Assembly (NCBI RefSeq): GCF_016918935.1
Contig: NZ_JAFFOB010000015.1
Coordinates: 186,001-250,000, forward strand
Length of the DNA stretch: 64,000 bases
Reading direction: 5' to 3'
DNA from: Roseitranquillus sediminis
GTDB lineage: Bacteria; Pseudomonadota; Alphaproteobacteria; Rhodobacterales; Rhodobacteraceae
The notes beneath the pieces are model-generated. The model saw only the letters and a list, made by a program, of their open reading frames with translations, did not search any database and had not been told where the DNA came from. A program made the translations under genes and the position numbers. Shown here in pieces: positions 1 to 8,728 of this stretch. Positions within the stretch are counted from its first letter, which is position 1, and every line of letters begins with the position of its first letter.

Positions 1-1009
1 CCGCGCCATCCACCTCGCCTCCGGCGCCACCGCCCCCGGCCTCGGGCACGAGCCGGAGGGCCTGTGGGGCGCCGCGACCGAGGTCTCGCGCGGCAAGGAC
101 ACCCCGTCCGGCCACTGGGAGCTGGCGGGCGTCCCGGTCCCGTGGGAGTGGCACTACTTCCCCGCGACGGACCCATGCTTCCCGCCGGACCTCGTGGCCG
201 AGGTCTGCCGCCTCGCCGGCACCGAGGGCATCCTCGGCAACCGACACGCCAGCGGCACCAACATCATCGAGGAGGAGGGCGCCCGGCACATCGAGACCGG
301 CTGGCCGATCTGCTACACCTCCGTCGACAGCGTCTTCCAGATCGCCGCGCACGAGGAGGCGTTCGGCCTCGACCGCCTGCTCGACCTCTGCCGCGCGCTG
401 GCCCCGCGACTCCACGCCATGCGCGTGGGCCGGGTGATCGCGCGGCCCTTCGTCGGCCGCGACGGCGAGTTCACCCGGACGAAGAACCGCCGCGACTTCG
501 CCATCGCGCCCCCCCGGCCCACGCTCTGCGACTGGGTGCAGGGGGCGGGCCGCCGCGTCCACGCCATCGGCAAGATCGGCGACATCTTCTCGATGCGGGG
601 CATCGACGAGGTCCGCAAGGGCTCGGACGACGAGCTCATGGAGCACCTCGTCGACCTCACCGCCACCGCAGAGGACGGCAGCCTGACCTTAGCCAACTTC
701 GTCGAGTTCGACAGCCTCTACGGCCACCGGCGTGACCCCGCCGGCTATGCCCGCGCGCTCGAGCGCTTCGACGCCGCCCTGCCGCGGGCGCTGGAGCGCC
801 TGCGCGACGGCGACCTCGCCATCTTCACCGCGGACCACGGCAACGACCCGACCTTCCAGGGCACCGACCACACGCGCGAGCGGGTGCCCGTGGTCGGAGC
901 GGGCGTGGGCGCGCGCGCGGTCGGGCAGGTCGCCTTCGCCGACGTCGCCGCCTCGGTCGCCGCGCATCTGGGCGTCCCGGCGCAGGGGCCGGGGCGGAGC
1001 TTCCTGTGA
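1..1009 (+). CDS. deoB: Phosphopentomutase, 5' end outside window
   Basis: Interconverts ribose/deoxyribose 1-phosphate and 5-phosphate, linking nucleoside phosphorolysis to central carbon metabolism; cytosolic, alkaline-phosphatase superfamily. The reading frame is open from the first bases of the window (frame 2), so the start codon and roughly the first 60-70 residues are missing. Visible family features are the GKDTPSGHWE stretch near positions 101-130, the NIIEEEG segment, the SVDSVFQIAAHEE block, GKIGDIF, and the C-terminal metal-site signatures FTADHGNDPT and DHTRERVP. The TGA stop overlaps the GTG start of the next gene by 4 bases, indicating translational coupling with add and the rest of a nucleoside salvage operon. 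Identification is firm; only the N-terminus is unseen. Confidence 0.96.
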   Translation, partial: RAIHLASGATAPGLGHEPEGLWGAATEVSRGKDTPSGHWELAGVPVPWEWHYFPATDPCFPPDLVAEVCRLAGTEGILGNRHASGTNIIEEEGARHIETGWPICYTSVDSVFQIAAHEEAFGLDRLLDLCRALAPRLHAMRVGRVIARPFVGRDGEFTRTKNRRDFAIAPPRPTLCDWVQGAGRRVHAIGKIGDIFSMRGIDEVRKGSDDELMEHLVDLTATAEDGSLTLANFVEFDSLYGHRRDPAGYARALERFDAALPRALERLRDGDLAIFTADHGNDPTFQGTDHTRERVPVVGAGVGARAVGQVAFADVAASVAAHLGVPAQGPGRSFL

Positions 1010-1959
1010 CGCCCAAGGTCGAGCTGCACCTCCACATCGAGGGCGCCGCGCCGCCGGCCTTCGTCCGCGGCCTCGCGGCGGAGAAGGGCGCGGACCTCTC
1101 CGGCATCTTTGACGAGCGGGGCGCCTACCGCTTCGACGGCTTCCTCGATTTCCTCAGGGTCTACGAGGCGGCGACCTCGGTGCTGCGCACGCCCCGCGAC
1201 TACGCCCGGCTGACCACCGCGGTCCTCGACCAGTGCGGCGAGAGCGGCGTGATCTACGCGGAGTTGTTCCTCTCGCCCGACTTCTGCGGCGGCCGCGACC
1301 TCTCCGCCTGGCGCGAGTACCTCGCCGCGCTCCGCGAGGCGGCCGAGGCGCACGAGGTCGAGATGCGCGGCATCGTCACCTGCGTCCGCCACTTCGGCCC
1401 CGACGCGGCGAAGGAGACGGCGCTTTGCGCCGCCGAGACGGCGGGCGATTTCGTCACCGGCTTCGGAATGGGCGGCGACGAGGGGCGCGGCACCAAGCGC
1501 GACTTCGCATGGGCCTTCGACTGCGCCCGCGAGGCGGGGCTGCGCCTGACCTGCCACGCGGGCGAGTGGGGCGGGCCGCAGAGCGTGCGCGACGCGCTGG
1601 CGCTGGGCGTCGAGCGGATCGGCCACGGGGTGCGCGCGATCGAGGACCGCGCCCTGGTCGATGACCTCGCCGAGCGCGGTATCGTGCTCGAGGTCTGTCC
1701 GGGCTCGAACGTGGCGCTCGGCGTCTGCCGCGACTGGCGCGCCCACCCGATCGAGAAGCTGCGCGAGCGCGGCGTTCCGGTGACGATCTCGACCGACGAC
1801 CCGCCGTTCTTCCACACGACGATGGAGAACGAGCACGCGCGCCTCGCCGAGGTCTTCGGCTGGGACGAGGGCGAGTTTGCCGAGATCCACCGCACCGCCG
1901 CGCGCGCCGCCTTCTGCGACGAGGCGACCCGAAAGCGCCTGCTGAAGGCGCTGGAGTGA
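1006..1959 (+). CDS. add: Adenosine/adenine deaminase family protein
   Basis: A 317-residue cytosolic amidohydrolase that should deaminate adenosine (or adenine) in purine salvage. Metal and catalytic motifs are clear: HLHIEG near residues 8-13, CHAGEWGGP near 181, GHGVRAI near 206 and STDDPPFFHT near 263. The start is a GTG overlapping the deoB stop (GTGA), and its own stop overlaps the next GTG in the same way. STDDP rather than NTDDP, and the short length, are also seen in bacterial adenine deaminases of this family, so the preferred substrate (adenosine versus adenine) is not settled. Position between deoB and upp fits nucleoside salvage. Confidence 0.9.
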   Translation: MTPKVELHLHIEGAAPPAFVRGLAAEKGADLSGIFDERGAYRFDGFLDFLRVYEAATSVLRTPRDYARLTTAVLDQCGESGVIYAELFLSPDFCGGRDLSAWREYLAALREAAEAHEVEMRGIVTCVRHFGPDAAKETALCAAETAGDFVTGFGMGGDEGRGTKRDFAWAFDCAREAGLRLTCHAGEWGGPQSVRDALALGVERIGHGVRAIEDRALVDDLAERGIVLEVCPGSNVALGVCRDWRAHPIEKLRERGVPVTISTDDPPFFHTTMENEHARLAEVFGWDEGEFAEIHRTAARAAFCDEATRKRLLKALE

Positions 1960-2270
1960 CGCCGGAGGCATTCAGGACGATGGCGCTCGCGCAGCCCGCT
2001 ACGACGGAGGCCGCGCACTTCGACCGGCGCGCGTTCCGCGTGCGACGCATCTACGCCACCCTCGCCGCCGACGGCGCCTCCGCCAACCTGGCGCTGCCCC
2101 CCGACGAGCAGGAGCACTATTGCCGCCTCATGCCCCACGCGCTCGCCCCGGTGCCGAACTCGTGGGGCGCGCGGGGCTGGACCACCGTCGCCCTTGCCGC
2201 GGTCGAACCGGAGGAGATTGCCGGTCCGCTGAGCAGCGCCTGGCTCGGTGCCGGCGGCCGCGAAGGGTGA
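1956..2270 (+). CDS. MmcQ/YjbR family protein
   Basis: A 104-residue small alpha/beta protein of the MmcQ/YjbR (CyaY-like fold) family, often annotated as DNA-binding although its role is not established. The family pattern is visible: an N-terminal helix ending in [16 protein letters not shown], a central strand region with LALPPDEQ, and the C-terminal [11 protein letters not shown] segment. The GTG start overlaps the add stop by 4 bases, so it is co-translated with the salvage genes. No signal peptide or membrane segment. Family membership is likely; function is unknown. Confidence 0.8.
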   Translation: MTPEAFRTMALAQPATTEAAHFDRRAFRVRRIYATLAADGASANLALPPDEQEHYCRLMPHALAPVPNSWGARGWTTVALAAVEPEEIAGPLSSAWLGAGGREG

Positions 2271-2337
2271 CGCGAGCCCCTTTTCCGCGACGCGCCGAGC
2301 GTCTAGGGCTCTCGCGCAGGCCATCCCCGGAGGCGCC

Positions 2338-2970
2338 ATGACCGAGCACCTGACCGTCGTCGACCACCCGCTGATCCAGCACAAGCTGACGATCATGCGC
2401 GACCGGACCACTTCGACTGCCGGCTTCCGCCAGCTCCTGAAGGAGATCAGCCAGCTCCTCGCCTACGAGATCACGCGCGAGCTGCCGATGACCACGCGCG
2501 CCATCGACACGCCCATGACGCGGATGGAGGCGCCGGTGCTGGCGGGCAAGAAGCTGGTGCTGGTCTCGATCCTGCGCGCCGGCAACGGCCTGATGGACGG
2601 CGTGCTCGAGCTCATCCCGTCGGCGCGGGTGGGCTTCATCGGCCTCTACCGCGACGAGGAAACGCTGCAGCCGGTGCAGTACTATTGCAAACTCCCGCAG
2701 GACATGGAGGACCGGATGGTGATTGCGGTCGATCCGATGCTCGCCACCGGCAACTCCTCCGCCGCCGCCATCGACCTGATCAAGGCCACGGGGGCGAAGA
2801 CCATCCGCTTCCTCTGCCTCCTCGCCGCGCCCGAGGGGGTCGCTCGGATGCGCGAGGCGCACCCCGACGTGCCGATCGTCACCGCCGCGCTCGACGAGGG
2901 GCTGAACGAGAAGGGCTACATCATGCCCGGCCTTGGCGACGCGGGCGACAGGATGTTCGGCACCAAGTAG
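2338..2970 (+). CDS. upp: Uracil phosphoribosyltransferase
   Basis: Converts uracil and PRPP to UMP, the pyrimidine arm of the salvage operon. The 210-residue length is the family norm. The start is set at the ATG at 2338, behind the strong ribosome site CCGGAGG. In-frame codons upstream overlap the end of the preceding gene and do not resemble the family. The N-terminus [20 protein letters not shown], the SILRAGNG segment, the PRPP-binding stretch [14 protein letters not shown], and the C-terminal [18 protein letters not shown] are all canonical. Last gene of the operon; a minus-strand gene ends 5 bases downstream. Confidence 0.97.
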   Translation: MTEHLTVVDHPLIQHKLTIMRDRTTSTAGFRQLLKEISQLLAYEITRELPMTTRAIDTPMTRMEAPVLAGKKLVLVSILRAGNGLMDGVLELIPSARVGFIGLYRDEETLQPVQYYCKLPQDMEDRMVIAVDPMLATGNSSAAAIDLIKATGAKTIRFLCLLAAPEGVARMREAHPDVPIVTAALDEGLNEKGYIMPGLGDAGDRMFGTK

Positions 2971-2974
2971 GACA

Positions 2975-3988
2975 TCAGGCGCCGCAGGCGCCCTGCAGCG
3001 CGACCCACTCGCCATCGGGCAGCACCGTTGTGGTGGTGCCCGCCTTGGCCGGATCGGCCTCGATCAGCGTCAGCGTCGTCTCTCCGGTAATGTCGAGCGC
3101 ATAGGCGTAAGGTGCCGAGCGCAGCGCCGCCCCCTCGAACCACGTCACCAGCTCGGCGCCCGAGAGCGGCGCAGGGTCCGCCGTCGCCAGCCGCTCGGCA
3201 TGCGCCTCCAGCACCTCCGGCGGCAGTTCTCCGGTGGTGAGCAGCCGGAACGACGCAAGCGGCCCCGCCTCGTCGAGCAGCCGCAGCATCGGGTCATTGG
3301 CCGCCGCGCGCGCCTCCTCCGCCAGGATGTAGCCCGCCACCACGGCCGGCTCGTCATGGTCCTCGACCAGGACGCGGTTCAGCACGATGAGGCCGCCCGG
3401 CAGGTGCAGCGCCTCGAACCCTTCTCCGGGCACCAGAACCAACGGACCCGCCTCGGCACCACGCAGCCGCCGGTTGATCCGGGCCAGCGCCGGCAGGTCT
3501 TCCGAAGTGGCGCAGGGCGGCCCCGCGACCCGCAGCACATGTCCCAGCATCGCCTCGCCGATCTCCAGGCGCATCGCCTGTGGCACCACACGCGCCGTAT
3601 GCCTGATCAGCGCGTCAGGCAGCCAGAGCGCCCCCACGCCCAGCAGCGCGGCCAGCGCGCCAACACCCAAGGCGGTCCTGAGGCGTCCTGGGCGATAGCG
3701 CCGCCGCTCGACCGCCCGGCGTACGGTCTCGATGGCGTCGACCATCTCGCCGTCCGCGATCTCCAGCTCCTCGTCGGAATCGGATCCCGGCGCGTAGATG
3801 GCGGGCAGGTCCGCGCCCCGCCGCTCCACCGCCGGCAGCGACCAGTGGGCGAGCGCGCTCTCGCCGCGATCGGTGATGACCAGCGTCGCCTCGCCAAGGC
3901 AGACGATGACCTCGCGTCGTTGCGCCCCCGGCTCCGGCCGCCACAGGCCCGTCGATTCAAGCCGCTGATAGTCGGCGAGCGCCGTCAT
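2975..3988 (-). CDS. Uncharacterised membrane protein, possible degenerate M48-like peptidase
   Basis: A 337-residue protein of unknown function. The start is placed at the ATG at 3988 (MTALADYQRLES); an ATG 12 bases upstream is also possible. Layout: a cytosolic N-terminal part with acidic residues, one hydrophobic segment around residues 105-125 (TALGVGALAALLGVGALWLP), then a C-terminal domain. In that domain LPGGLIVLNRVLVEDHDEP followed by VVAGYILAEEARA resembles the M48 peptidase pattern LPGG-x-I-x-V-x-G-L...VLAHEIAH, but the zinc-binding HExxH is replaced by ILAEEA. This resemblance is my inference from pattern alone. The gene is convergent with upp and upstream of the fadJ stop in the opposite sense of transcription order. 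Confidence 0.7.
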   Translation of the reverse strand: MTALADYQRLESTGLWRPEPGAQRREVIVCLGEATLVITDRGESALAHWSLPAVERRGADLPAIYAPGSDSDEELEIADGEMVDAIETVRRAVERRRYRPGRLRTALGVGALAALLGVGALWLPDALIRHTARVVPQAMRLEIGEAMLGHVLRVAGPPCATSEDLPALARINRRLRGAEAGPLVLVPGEGFEALHLPGGLIVLNRVLVEDHDEPAVVAGYILAEEARAAANDPMLRLLDEAGPLASFRLLTTGELPPEVLEAHAERLATADPAPLSGAELVTWFEGAALRSAPYAYALDITGETTLTLIEADPAKAGTTTTVLPDGEWVALQGACGA

Positions 3989-4065
3989 GCGCGATGTCAC
4001 TGCCCCAGTTTCTGCCGCCGCACCCTACCGGATGGCTGCGGCGGCAACAATCGGGGGCAGGCGGC

Positions 4066-6252
4066 TCAGGCGGCCTTCTCTGCCGGGCCAAAACGGCCGT
4101 AGAAGGTCTGCCCCTTGGCGGCCATCTCGCGCAGCAGCTCAGGCGCCTCGAAGCGCGGTCCGTGGCGCTGGACCAGGCCCTCGCAGATCGACACCGCCTG
4201 CTCCGCGCCGATGATGTCGAGCCAGCTGAACGGCCCGCCGGACCAGGGCGCGAAGCCCCAGCCGAGGATCGCGCCGACATCGCCCTCCCGGATGTCGGTC
4301 AGCACGCCCTCCTCCAGCGCCCGCACCGCCTCCAGCACCTGCGCCATCAGCAGGCGGTACTGCACCTCGGTCAGGTGCGGCTGCTCCGCCGAGAGCGCCC
4401 AGCGGTCGCGCAGTCCGGGCCAGAGACCCTGCCGCTTTCCGGCCTCGTCATAGGCGTAGAAGCCCGCGTTGACCTTGCGCCCCATCCGGCCAAGGTCGGA
4501 GAGGCCGAAGAGCACCTCGTCCGCGCCGTCGTCGTAGGCCTCGCCCAAAGCCGCCCGCGTCGCCTTCGCGATCTTGACCCCGAGGTCGATCGAGGTCTCG
4601 TCCGTCAGCTGCAGCGGCCCCAGCGGCATGCCGACCAGGCGCGCGGCGTTCTCGATCAGCGCCGGCTCGACGCCCTCCTTCACCATCCGCACGCCCTCGT
4701 TGATGTAGGGAATGATGCAGCGGTTGGCGTAGAAGAAGCGGGCGTCGTTGACGACGATCGGCGTCTTGCGGATCTGCCGCACGAAATCCAGCGCCTTGGC
4801 CACGGCCCGGTCGCCGGTCTCGCGTCCCTTGATGATCTCGACCAGCATCATCTTGTCGACCGGCGAGAAGAAGTGGATGCCGATGAACTGCTCCGGCCGC
4901 TGCGACGCCTGCGCGAGGTCACTGATCGGCAGGGTGGAGGTGTTGGTGGCAAAGATGCAGTCCTCGCCCACGACCTCCTCGACCTTCCGCGTCACCTCGG
5001 CCTTGATGCCCGGGTCCTCGAACACCGCCTCGACGATCAGGTCACAATTCTCCAGCAGCGCGTAGTCCGCCGTGGCCGTGATCCGTCCCAGCACCTCGGC
5101 CTTCTGGTCCTGCGTCACTTTCTTGCGCTCGATGCCCTTGTCGAGCAGGCCCTCGCTCACCTCCTTGCCGCGCCGCGCCGCGCTCTCGTCCTGGTCGAGC
5201 AGGACGACGTGGATGCCGGCGTTCGCCGCGACATGGGCGATGCCCGCGCCCATCATGCCGGCGCCCAGCACGCCCAGCACCCGCACCTTCTGGTCCGGCG
5301 CCTCGGGGCGGTTCGCGCCCTTCTCCAGCGCCTCCTTGTTGATGAAGAGGCTGCGGATCATCGCGCCCGAGGACGGGTTCATCAGAACGTGCGTGAACCA
5401 CCGCGCCTCGATCCTGAGCGCGGTGTCGAACGGAACCATCGCCCCCTCGTAGACCGCGTTCAGCAGCGCCTTGGCTGCCGGATAGACGCCCTGCGTCTTG
5501 CCGTTGACCATCGCGCTGGCGCCGACGAAGGTCATGAAGCCAGACGGGTGGTAGGGTGTGCCGCCCGGCATCTTCCAGCCCTTCTGGTCCCACGGCTTGA
5601 CGATGTCGGCGTCCTTCGCGGCCAGCACCCACTCCTTCGCGGCGGCGAGCGGGTCGGCCACCACCTCGTCGATCAGGCCCAGCGACTTCGCCCGCTTCGG
5701 GTCGGAGAGCTTGCCCTCCAGCAGGACCGGCGCCGCCGCCATCGCGCCGAGCTTCCGGCTGACGCGCGTCGTGCCGCCCATGCCCGGGAAGATGCCGACC
5801 ATGATCTCGGGCAGCCCGATCTTGGCCTTCGAATTTTCCGCGGCAAAGATCCGGTGACAGGCGAGCGGGATCTCGAGCCCGATGCCCAGCGACGTGCCGG
5901 GGAGGGCGGCCGCGATCGGCTTGCCACCCCGGTTCTTCTCGTCCATCCCCGCGCGCTCGATCTTGCGCAGGATGCCATGGGTGCGCATCAGCCCCTCGAA
6001 GAGGCCGCGCGCCGGATCGTCGCCCGCCTCCTCCTTCATCCTCGCGATGACGTTGAGGTCCATGCCGCCGGCGAAGCTGTCCTTGCCCGATGTGATGACG
6101 ATGCCTTTCACCGCCTCGTCCGCCAGCGCCTCGTCGATCATCGCGTCGAGCTCGGCGAAGCCCTCCATGCTCATCACGTTCATGGACCTGCCGGGCACGT
6201 CCCAGGTGATGACGGCCACGCCGTCGCTCGTTTCCATCGTGAAGTCGGTCAT
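4066..6252 (-). CDS. fadJ: FadJ/FadB-type enoyl-CoA hydratase/3-hydroxyacyl-CoA dehydrogenase
   Basis: Bifunctional beta-oxidation enzyme of 728 residues carrying out hydration of trans-2-enoyl-CoA and NAD-dependent oxidation of 3-hydroxyacyl-CoA. The N-terminal crotonase domain (about 1-290) contains SGKDSFAGGMDLNVIARM and the oxyanion-hole segment PGTSLGIGLEI. The dehydrogenase domain (about 310-600) starts with VRVLGVLGAGMMGAGIAHVAA, a dinucleotide-binding fold, and contains the catalytic-region IGIHFFSPVDKM. A second C-terminal dehydrogenase module follows. The start at 6252 follows the ribosome site GGAGGG and overlaps the cupin stop (ATGA). It is the last gene of a minus-strand beta-oxidation operon. 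Assignment between FadB and FadJ subfamilies is uncertain. Confidence 0.93.
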   Translation of the reverse strand: MTDFTMETSDGVAVITWDVPGRSMNVMSMEGFAELDAMIDEALADEAVKGIVITSGKDSFAGGMDLNVIARMKEEAGDDPARGLFEGLMRTHGILRKIERAGMDEKNRGGKPIAAALPGTSLGIGLEIPLACHRIFAAENSKAKIGLPEIMVGIFPGMGGTTRVSRKLGAMAAAPVLLEGKLSDPKRAKSLGLIDEVVADPLAAAKEWVLAAKDADIVKPWDQKGWKMPGGTPYHPSGFMTFVGASAMVNGKTQGVYPAAKALLNAVYEGAMVPFDTALRIEARWFTHVLMNPSSGAMIRSLFINKEALEKGANRPEAPDQKVRVLGVLGAGMMGAGIAHVAANAGIHVVLLDQDESAARRGKEVSEGLLDKGIERKKVTQDQKAEVLGRITATADYALLENCDLIVEAVFEDPGIKAEVTRKVEEVVGEDCIFATNTSTLPISDLAQASQRPEQFIGIHFFSPVDKMMLVEIIKGRETGDRAVAKALDFVRQIRKTPIVVNDARFFYANRCIIPYINEGVRMVKEGVEPALIENAARLVGMPLGPLQLTDETSIDLGVKIAKATRAALGEAYDDGADEVLFGLSDLGRMGRKVNAGFYAYDEAGKRQGLWPGLRDRWALSAEQPHLTEVQYRLLMAQVLEAVRALEEGVLTDIREGDVGAILGWGFAPWSGGPFSWLDIIGAEQAVSICEGLVQRHGPRFEAPELLREMAAKGQTFYGRFGPAEKAA

Positions 6253-6716
6253 GTGTGTCCACCCTCCGTGGAGTAGGGCGTGCCGTCGAGATGCGTGAAG
6301 CCGTTCGGCGTGTCCAGCAGGTCGAGGCCCGGATAATGCGTGACATTCTCGGGGCGGCGGCTCCCCATGATCAGGTAAACAGTGTCGCGTCCGCTGTGGT
6401 TGCGGAGGTAATGGGCGACCGCGACGCCCGCCGGCCAGCAACAGGCGTCACCGGCGCCGATCACCGTCTCCTCGCCGTTCTCGATGACCGTCAGTTCGCC
6501 CTCGAGCATGTAGAGGAACTCGTCCTCATGGCTTTCCCAGTGCATCTGTGACGACTGGCCGCCCGGATGCAGGTTCTCGAGCGCGACGCCGTACTGGCTG
6601 AGCCCGCCGGTCTCGGTCAGGTGGCGGTAGGACAGGTTGCCGCGCCCGAGATTGTAGGGGTCCGGATAGCCCGACACCCCCTCGGTCACCGGCACGCTAT
6701 TCCTTCGCAGGATCAT
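6249..6716 (-). CDS. Cupin-domain protein
   Basis: A 155-residue cytosolic cupin. The two cupin motifs are visible: the first around SSQMHWESHEDEFLYMLEG (metal-ligand-like H and E residues) and the second around PAGVAVAHYLRNHSGRD. The gene overlaps its neighbours on both sides by a few bases (thiolase stop/ATG upstream, ATG of the fadJ-type gene downstream), so it is co-translated with the beta-oxidation enzymes. The substrate cannot be read from the sequence; a role in acyl-CoA metabolism or its sensing is suggested only by position. Confidence 0.85.
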   Translation of the reverse strand: MILRRNSVPVTEGVSGYPDPYNLGRGNLSYRHLTETGGLSQYGVALENLHPGGQSSQMHWESHEDEFLYMLEGELTVIENGEETVIGAGDACCWPAGVAVAHYLRNHSGRDTVYLIMGSRRPENVTHYPGLDLLDTPNGFTHLDGTPYSTEGGHT

Positions 6717-7927
6717 CAGACCCGCTCGATGATCGTCGCGGCGCCCATGCCGGAGGCGACGCAGAGGGTGGCGAGGCCGGTCTCGCGGTCCGACCGCTCC
6801 ATCTCGTCGAGGAGCGTGCCGAGGATCATCGCGCCCGTCGCGCCCAGCGGATGGCCCATCGCGATGGCGCCGCCGTTGACGTTCAGCCGGTCGCGGTCGA
6901 CGCCGAACGCCTGCATGAAGCGCAGGACGACGGCGCTGAACGCCTCGTTGACCTCGAAGAGGCCGATGTCGCCGATCGACATGCCCGCCTCGGCCAGGAT
7001 CTTCTCCGTCACCGGGACCGGGCCCGTCAGCATGATCGTGGGATCGGTGCCCAGCTTTGCGGTGGCGCGGACGCGCGCCCGCGGCTTCAGCCCGTGCGCC
7101 TCGCCGAACGCCTTGTCGCCCACGAGGACCGCGGCGGCACCGTCGACGATGCCCGAGGAGTTGCCGGCGTGGTGGACGTGGTTGATCCGCTCGAGGTGCG
7201 GATACTTCATCAGCGCCACCTTGTCGAAGCCGGGCATCACCTCGCCCATCTCCTGAAACGACGGCTTCAGGGACCCGAGCGACTGCATGTCGGTCTGCGG
7301 CCGCATGTACTCGTCGCGATCTAGGATCGGCAGGCCGTTCTGGTCGCGCACCACGATGACCGATCGGTCGAAGCGGCCGTCCTCCCACGCCTCGGCGGCG
7401 CGGCGCTGGCTCTCGACCGCGTAGGCGTCGACGTTGTCGCGGGAAAAGCCGTATTCGGTGGCGATGATGTCGGCCGAGATGCCCTGCGGCACGAAGTAGG
7501 TCTTCATGGCGAGGCTCGGGTCGACCGCGATCGCCGCGCCGTCCGAGCCCATCGGCACCCGGCTCATCATCTCGACGCCGCCGGCGACATAGGCCGATCC
7601 GGCCCCGGCACGCACCTGGTTGGCGGCGAGGTTCACCGCCTCGAGCCCGCTGGCGCAGAAGCGGTTGATCGAGAGGCCGGGCACCGTCTCCGCGAAACCG
7701 CTGGCGAGGACGGCGGAGCGCGCGAGGCAACCGCCCTGCTCGCCGACCTGCGTGGCGTTGCCCCAGATCACGTCCTCGACCGCGGTAGTCTCCAGCCCGT
7801 TGCGCTCCTTGATCGCGTTCAGCGTGAGCGCGGAGAGGCGCAGCGACGTGACCTCGTGCAGGCTGCCGTCCTTGCGGCCGCGGCCGCGCGGCGTGCGCAC
7901 GGCGTCGTAGATGTAGGCGTCGGTCAT
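6716..7927 (-). CDS. fadA: Acetyl-CoA C-acyltransferase (thiolase)
   Basis: Thiolytic cleavage of 3-ketoacyl-CoA, the last step of beta-oxidation; 403 residues, normal for the family. The nucleophilic cysteine is Cys91 in SINRFCASG. NEAFSAVVLR, the histidine in GHPLGATGA and the second catalytic cysteine in TLCVASGMGA are all present. The start ATG at 7927 overlaps the stop of the GST gene by 4 bases. It forms a functional set with the adjacent acyl-CoA dehydrogenase and the hydratase/dehydrogenase. Confidence 0.95.
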   Translation of the reverse strand: MTDAYIYDAVRTPRGRGRKDGSLHEVTSLRLSALTLNAIKERNGLETTAVEDVIWGNATQVGEQGGCLARSAVLASGFAETVPGLSINRFCASGLEAVNLAANQVRAGAGSAYVAGGVEMMSRVPMGSDGAAIAVDPSLAMKTYFVPQGISADIIATEYGFSRDNVDAYAVESQRRAAEAWEDGRFDRSVIVVRDQNGLPILDRDEYMRPQTDMQSLGSLKPSFQEMGEVMPGFDKVALMKYPHLERINHVHHAGNSSGIVDGAAAVLVGDKAFGEAHGLKPRARVRATAKLGTDPTIMLTGPVPVTEKILAEAGMSIGDIGLFEVNEAFSAVVLRFMQAFGVDRDRLNVNGGAIAMGHPLGATGAMILGTLLDEMERSDRETGLATLCVASGMGAATIIERV

Positions 7928-8568
7928 GGGCGTGCTCCTTCCCGGTCCGAGGGGCGGCCGGGCATCAGGTCGTAGGGGTGCTTCCAGCCGGGCAGGGCGG
8001 CGATTCGGTCGAGCCAGGCGTCGATGGCGGGATACGCGGCGCGGTCGAATCCGTAGGGCTCGGGATAGTAGAGATAGCCGCAGCAGGAGAAGTCGGCGAC
8101 GGTGGGTTCAGGGGCAGCAAGCCAGTCTCGGCCGTCGAGCCGGGCGTCGAGGACGGCGAGCGCCGACCGGAGGCGCATCTCGAGGAAGGCGCTGACCGCC
8201 TCGTCGCGCTTCTCCACCGGCAGGAAGTTGCGGTTGAACCGCAGCGGGCCGGCCACGCCGGAGACCTTGTGGTTGTCGAAAAGCACCCAGCGCCAGACCT
8301 CGCGCCGTTCGGTCGGGTTCGCGCCGCCGAAGCGGCCGGTCTTCTCGATGATGTAGTCCTGTATCACGCCCGACTGGGTCAGAACCGTGTCACCGTCGAC
8401 CAGCACCGGGACCTCGCCCATCGGGTTGAGTGCGCGATATTCCGGTGCCCGCGCGCCGCCGCGGAAGAAGTCCACGAAGACCGGCTCCCACGGCACCCCG
8501 GCGAGCTCCAGCGTCAGCGCCGCCTTGTAGGCGTTTCCGCTCTCGCCGAAACAGTAGAGCTGCATCAT
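7924..8568 (-). CDS. Glutathione S-transferase family protein
   Basis: About 214 residues with an N-terminal thioredoxin-like domain (MMQLYCFGESGNAYKAALTL, then EVPVLVDGDTVLTQSGVI, carrying the glutathione gamma-glutamyl-binding QS pair) and an all-helical C-terminal domain with ADFSCCGYLYY. Two adjacent ATG codons (8568 and 8565) follow GAGGTCGG; the second gives the better spacing, so the start is uncertain by one codon. The long in-frame extension upstream to 8661 has no ribosome site and is not family-like. It lies inside the beta-oxidation operon, 160 bp after the acyl-CoA dehydrogenase and overlapping the thiolase; substrate unknown. Confidence 0.88.
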   Translation of the reverse strand: MMQLYCFGESGNAYKAALTLELAGVPWEPVFVDFFRGGARAPEYRALNPMGEVPVLVDGDTVLTQSGVIQDYIIEKTGRFGGANPTERREVWRWVLFDNHKVSGVAGPLRFNRNFLPVEKRDEAVSAFLEMRLRSALAVLDARLDGRDWLAAPEPTVADFSCCGYLYYPEPYGFDRAAYPAIDAWLDRIAALPGWKHPYDLMPGRPSDREGARP

Positions 8569-8728
8569 CCGACCGACCTCACCGTTCTGGTGCGGGGCGC
8601 AGGGGTGCGACGTCCCGCGGGAATGCGCTCTTGTCGCAGACGGCACCGCCGTTGGAAACATCCCGGCCCGTGCGAAACGCAGCGTTACGGGCAGCGCCCA
8701 CGCCGCCGGAGCGGCAGGGGCGCGAGGC

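Noticed and set aside
2933-4102. 389-codon plus-strand frame opposite the uncharacterised membrane protein
   Set aside because: Antisense shadow rich in Arg, Gln and His; the minus-strand frame has a membrane helix and coherent composition and lies properly between its neighbours.
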